Source of the DNA: Aquisphaera insulae
GTDB taxonomy: Bacteria > Planctomycetota > Planctomycetia > Isosphaerales > Isosphaeraceae
Direction: 5' to 3'
Length of the DNA stretch: 64,000 bases
NCBI RefSeq assembly: GCF_011064615.1
Contig: NZ_JAALJH010000025.1
Location: 37,178-101,177 of the forward strand
The notes under the pieces are model-generated. The model was not told the DNA's origin. It did no database searches and worked only from the letters and a program-made list of their open reading frames with translations. Positions 60,957 to 64,000 of the stretch are shown here, one piece after another. How positions within the stretch are numbered: the first letter of the stretch is position 1; every line of letters starts with the position of its first letter. Made by a program: the position numbers and the translations under genes.

Positions 60957-61874
60957 TCAGCCCTTGATGTACTGGAGCAGGTAGCGGCGGCTGATGATGA
61001 GCGAGTCGAGCCGCGCCTCGAGCGTCCCCTCGAAGGCGCGGTCCTCGACCTCGATCGCGACGTCCCCCTCGTAGCCGATCTCGCCGAGCGTGCCGAAGAA
61101 GGCGCCCCAGTTCACGTCGCCCTGGCCCGGGATCTTGGGCGTGTGCCAGAGCTTGGGGAAGGCGAAATGGCCGTGCTCGTTGAGCCCCGCGCGATCGATC
61201 CGGAGGTCCTTGGCGTGGACGTGGAAGATCCGGTCGCGGAACTCGCGGAGGGGGCTGATGTAGTCCATCCCCTGGAGGACGAAGTGGGACGGGTCGAAGT
61301 TGAGCCCGAAGGAGGGGCTGGGGATGTCGCCGAACATCCGCCGCCAGATGGCCGGCGACGTGGCGAGGTTCTTGCCGCCGGGCCATTCGTCGCGGCCGAA
61401 GGACATGGGGCAGTTCTCGATGCCGACGCGGACCCCCTTCGACTCGGCGTGCGCGATCAGGGGCCTCCACGTCTCGAGGAACCGGGGCCAGTTGTCATCG
61501 ACGGAGAGGCCGGGATCGCGGCCGACGAACGAATTGACCTGCCTCAGCCCCAGGGCCGACGCGGCGTCGATGACCTTGCGGATGTGGGCGACGGCCACCT
61601 CGGCCTCGGACCGGTCCGGGGAGAGGGGATTGGGGTAGTATCCCAGGCCCGAGATCGACACCCCGCGGGCGGCGAGCCGGTCGCGGATGCCGTCGAGGGC
61701 GGCCGCGGACAGGTCGGCCACGTCCAGGTGGGTCACGCCCGCATACCGCCGCTCCGCCTTGCCGACGGGCCAGCACATCAGCTCCACGCTCGAGAAGCCG
61801 GAGTCGCGGGCGAAATCCAGGACCTGGTCGAGCGAGTATTCCGGCACGATCGCCGTGACGAATCCGAGTTTCAT
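60957..61874 (-). CDS. sugar phosphate isomerase/epimerase (AP endonuclease 2-like TIM barrel)
   Basis: The 305-residue protein has the xylose-isomerase-like TIM barrel: MKLGFVTAIVPEYSLDQVLD, FSSVELMCWPVGKAERRYAG, GVRVGIENCPMSFGRDEW, FGLNFDPSHFVLQGMDYI, RIFHVHAKDLRIDR and GDVAIEVEDRAFEGTLEARL. The Glu, Asp, His and Glu ligands that hold the divalent metal are all visible. The substrate is unknown; homologues act on inositols, tagatose or allulose. It lies just upstream of the GT2 gene on the same strand (39-base gap). Confidence 0.88.
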   Translation of the reverse strand: MKLGFVTAIVPEYSLDQVLDFARDSGFSSVELMCWPVGKAERRYAGVTHLDVADLSAAALDGIRDRLAARGVSISGLGYYPNPLSPDRSEAEVAVAHIRKVIDAASALGLRQVNSFVGRDPGLSVDDNWPRFLETWRPLIAHAESKGVRVGIENCPMSFGRDEWPGGKNLATSPAIWRRMFGDIPSPSFGLNFDPSHFVLQGMDYISPLREFRDRIFHVHAKDLRIDRAGLNEHGHFAFPKLWHTPKIPGQGDVNWGAFFGTLGEIGYEGDVAIEVEDRAFEGTLEARLDSLIISRRYLLQYIKG

Positions 61875-61919
61875 GGTGGGAGCCTCGAGTGGGAAAAACC
61901 GTTCCGCCGGGCCGGCCGG

Positions 61920-62855
61920 TCAGTATCTCAGCACGCCGAAGATGATGCCGACCAGCAGGCCGACCACGTGGGCGGCGTTGGCGATCGGGCCGAGCATCCC
62001 GGTCATGCAGAGGACCAGCCAGATCAGCATGGTCGAGATCGTATTCGGGTGGAGGATCATCCCCTCTTCCGGCTGGAACTGGCCTTTCATCCAGAGATAG
62101 CCGAAGAGGGCGTAGCCGACCCCGGAGAGCCCGCCGAAGAGATGCACCTCGTCGGGATCCATCCGCTTTCCGTAAAGGTATTGGCCGGCGTTGGAGAGGA
62201 TGGCGGAAACGAGGACGAGGATCAGCAGCCGGAGCGTCCCCTTCCGGGTCTCGATGAGTGTCCCCTCGACCATGGTGGCCCAGCAATTGAACAGGATGTG
62301 CATGAAGCTGAAATGGAGGAAGATCGGGGTCACCAACCGCCAGACCTCGCCTCCGAGGATGGCATCCAGCCCGGAGTCCGCAAGGTCTCCGGTCTTCGGG
62401 TCCACGTGGACCGGGGAGAAGAGTAGCAGGTTCTCGACCGGCTTGATGCCCGGGACCGCGTCCGGGCCCCGCCTTCTCGGGGCGGACTGGAGCAGGAGGA
62501 AGACGACGATCGAGACCGCGACCAGTCCCACCGTCACCGGCCTCCGCGAGGCCTGGAGCCCCCCCCAGCCGTCGGCAACCTCCCGGTAGTTCTTGCGGTA
62601 TTGTCGGTCGAGCTTCGCCTCCCGGGAGCGGATGGCGGACGCGACCTGCAACGACTCCGTGAACCGGGGGTCATCGGGCCGGCCGATGTAGTCGTCCAGC
62701 TCCTGGCGACCACGCGCGACGTGATCTTCATTGATCACCCAGACGGCCCAGCCGTCGGCCGTGCGGTCGAAGCGGGTCTTGATCCCCCGCGACAGGAGAT
62801 AATCCTCGATGACCTTTGCATCGAGGTGTTTCGGGAGCGTGCCGATCTGGCGCAA
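61920..62855 (-). CDS. rhomboid family intramembrane serine protease
   Basis: The 311-residue protein has a small N-terminal soluble domain like that of GlpG (RQIGTLPKHLDAKVIEDYLL, WVINEDHVARGRQELDDYIG) and six membrane helices. Catalytic features are HFSFMHILFNCWATM (helix 2 His and Asn), LFGGLSGVGYALFGY with the nucleophile Ser, and AHVVGLLVGIIFG with the catalytic His. It cleaves membrane proteins within the lipid bilayer. The start is TTG 62855, where the N-terminal domain begins, with GGGGTAGGA upstream; GTG 62963 is a longer alternative. Confidence 0.87.
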   Translation of the reverse strand: MRQIGTLPKHLDAKVIEDYLLSRGIKTRFDRTADGWAVWVINEDHVARGRQELDDYIGRPDDPRFTESLQVASAIRSREAKLDRQYRKNYREVADGWGGLQASRRPVTVGLVAVSIVVFLLLQSAPRRRGPDAVPGIKPVENLLLFSPVHVDPKTGDLADSGLDAILGGEVWRLVTPIFLHFSFMHILFNCWATMVEGTLIETRKGTLRLLILVLVSAILSNAGQYLYGKRMDPDEVHLFGGLSGVGYALFGYLWMKGQFQPEEGMILHPNTISTMLIWLVLCMTGMLGPIANAAHVVGLLVGIIFGVLRY

Positions 62856-63108
62856 CGGTCCTACCCCTGTCGTCGATGAACCGCGGCCGGCGATCCCGCG
62901 CCGGCCCGTCTCCCCGCGCGGGCTTGAAGCATGTCGGCCGTAGAGACCCTCTGAAGGTAACACAAACGGGCACCGGGGTTCATCCGCGCACCGCCGGAGG
63001 GCCGGCCGATTGGACGGTCATCGCCGACCTGCTAGGATGGCGTGCGGCCCATCCACCCCATCCGTGCCGTTCCGCCGTGAACGACGTGATCAGGAGCCGC
63101 CGCGGACC

Positions 63109-63945
63109 ATGCCCGACTCGCCGGCCCGCTACCGCCTGGTGATCTTCGACCCGATCGAGGATCCCCTCTCCCTCCGCGACCCGATCGCCGAGACGACCGG
63201 GCTGCATCCGACGGACGTCGTGCAGTGGCTGGCCCGGGCGCCCGGCGTCTGGCCCCATCCGCTCGACGAGCCGACGGTCCGGAAGATGCTCGACCGCCTC
63301 TTCGACGCCCGGATCGCCGCCGAGGCCTGGCGCGTCGACCAGTTCCCGGAGCTCGGCTCGCCGCGGACGATCCACCGCGCCGCCTGCCTCGAACAGGGGC
63401 TCCGCATCGACGGGCTCCGCGGCGAGCCGACGCACTGGGTCCCCTGGGATCGGATCGAGCTGATCTGCGCCGGGCGGATCGCGGCCGAGGACGAATTCCG
63501 CGAGACCTCGGCACCGCGGTGGCCGTCCAATCTCGTGACCGGGATCCGCGCGCTCGCCCTCCGCAAGCCGCGCCCCGTGATCAGGGCGGCCCGCGCCAGC
63601 CGGATCCCCCGCGACCCCGCGGGAGAGGTCCTCGTCGTCCGCCGCGACCCTCGGGTCACGTTCCGTTTCGTCGAGGGCCAGATGAACTACACCTATCTGG
63701 GCGACCGCCTGCGGAAGACCGCGGCCGAGAATTTCCCCCTCTTCCTGGCCGACCTCTGCGACCGCGCCCGCGAGGCCTACCTGACGCCGTCCACCCGGGC
63801 CTGGACCGAAGGCAAGGACCCATCCGGCTACGAGTTCCCCACCTCCCAGGCACTGATGGAGTACGCGACCCATCGCCTGCTCTGGAGCTGGTATCGCCGC
63901 GACCGTGAGGCCGCCGGGACGGAAGGGGACGAGGAGCAGCCCTGA
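63109..63945 (+). CDS. hypothetical cytoplasmic protein
   Basis: The 278-residue product is soluble, Arg-rich and mixed alpha/beta: SPARYRLVIFDPIEDPLSLR, RKMLDRLFDARIAAEAWRVD, VPWDRIELICAGRI and a C-terminal LMEYATHRLLWSWYRRDR helix. It has no motif that I can assign. ATG 63109 is preferred because good coding sequence begins there. The last 55 bases of the window hold nothing recognisable. Confidence 0.65.
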   Translation: MPDSPARYRLVIFDPIEDPLSLRDPIAETTGLHPTDVVQWLARAPGVWPHPLDEPTVRKMLDRLFDARIAAEAWRVDQFPELGSPRTIHRAACLEQGLRIDGLRGEPTHWVPWDRIELICAGRIAAEDEFRETSAPRWPSNLVTGIRALALRKPRPVIRAARASRIPRDPAGEVLVVRRDPRVTFRFVEGQMNYTYLGDRLRKTAAENFPLFLADLCDRAREAYLTPSTRAWTEGKDPSGYEFPTSQALMEYATHRLLWSWYRRDREAAGTEGDEEQP

Positions 63946-64000
63946 CCCGACTCCTCGACCGCGGGTGGGGCGCACGACACGGTTTGTATTGACGGCGGTT

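Overview
The window is about 68 % G+C chromosomal DNA from a planctomycete, most likely of the Isosphaerales. The lineage call is an inference. It rests on a PEP-CTERM protein, a planctomycete-only LolA-like domain (TIGR03009), an N-terminal LE.R motif on a secreted protease, an ECF sigma factor with a membrane-anchored C-terminal extension, a planctomycete-type Ser/Thr kinase, and several secreted multidomain proteins typical of this phylum.

Layout. 1-7000: carbohydrate-active enzymes (the 3' end of a GH97 enzyme, a GH13-like enzyme and a large GH9 enzyme) with a BON-domain protein and a membrane protein. 7000-12300: accessory, partly decayed DNA. It holds a broken second copy of part of the GH13 gene, an ECF sigma factor, a TacA/TacT-like toxin-antitoxin pair, a short remnant of the GH9 3' end, a long inverted repeat, and a hypothetical gene with an unresolved 3' end. 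12300-16300: a compact co-directional run with a PhnP-like hydrolase, two nucleotide-sugar pyrophosphorylases and RuvX. 16450-19510: a PEP-CTERM protein and a secreted subtilase with discoidin-like domains. 19630-27880: membrane-organisation genes (DUF1328, nfeD-floA plus a partner, a second NfeD with ClpP-like domains, an acyltransferase carrying an ankyrin insertion, a TIGR03009 protein).

28500-34740 is the translation locus rpmI-rplT-pheS-(78 aa)-(permease)-pheT. The partner gene infC lies 16 kb away on the other strand with its own strong promoter, a structured leader and a probable ATC start codon. 34750-45310 holds signalling and housekeeping genes: kinase, membrane GTPase, thioredoxin/YHS protein, DtxR regulator, ThiO-like oxidase, a beta-propeller-like secreted protein, an RlmI-like methyltransferase and ClpS. 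46030-52330 is a four-gene minus-strand run for glycan or nucleoside salvage (nucleoside hydrolase, aldo/keto reductase, beta-helix protein, GH127). 52380-63945 holds DUF4058, an inactive-looking SUMF1-domain membrane protein next to a glycosidase fused to a HEAT-like tail, a DUF2325-like protein, a GT2 glycosyltransferase, a sugar isomerase/epimerase, a rhomboid protease and a hypothetical protein.

No tRNA, rRNA, CRISPR array, complete insertion sequence or prophage was seen. The most unusual features are the decayed duplication around 7-10.5 kb, the acyltransferase-ankyrin fusion, the apparently nucleophile-less double ClpP/NfeD protein, the infC control region, an orphan sigma-54-type promoter near 28.17 kb, and twin tandem hairpins in front of pheS.
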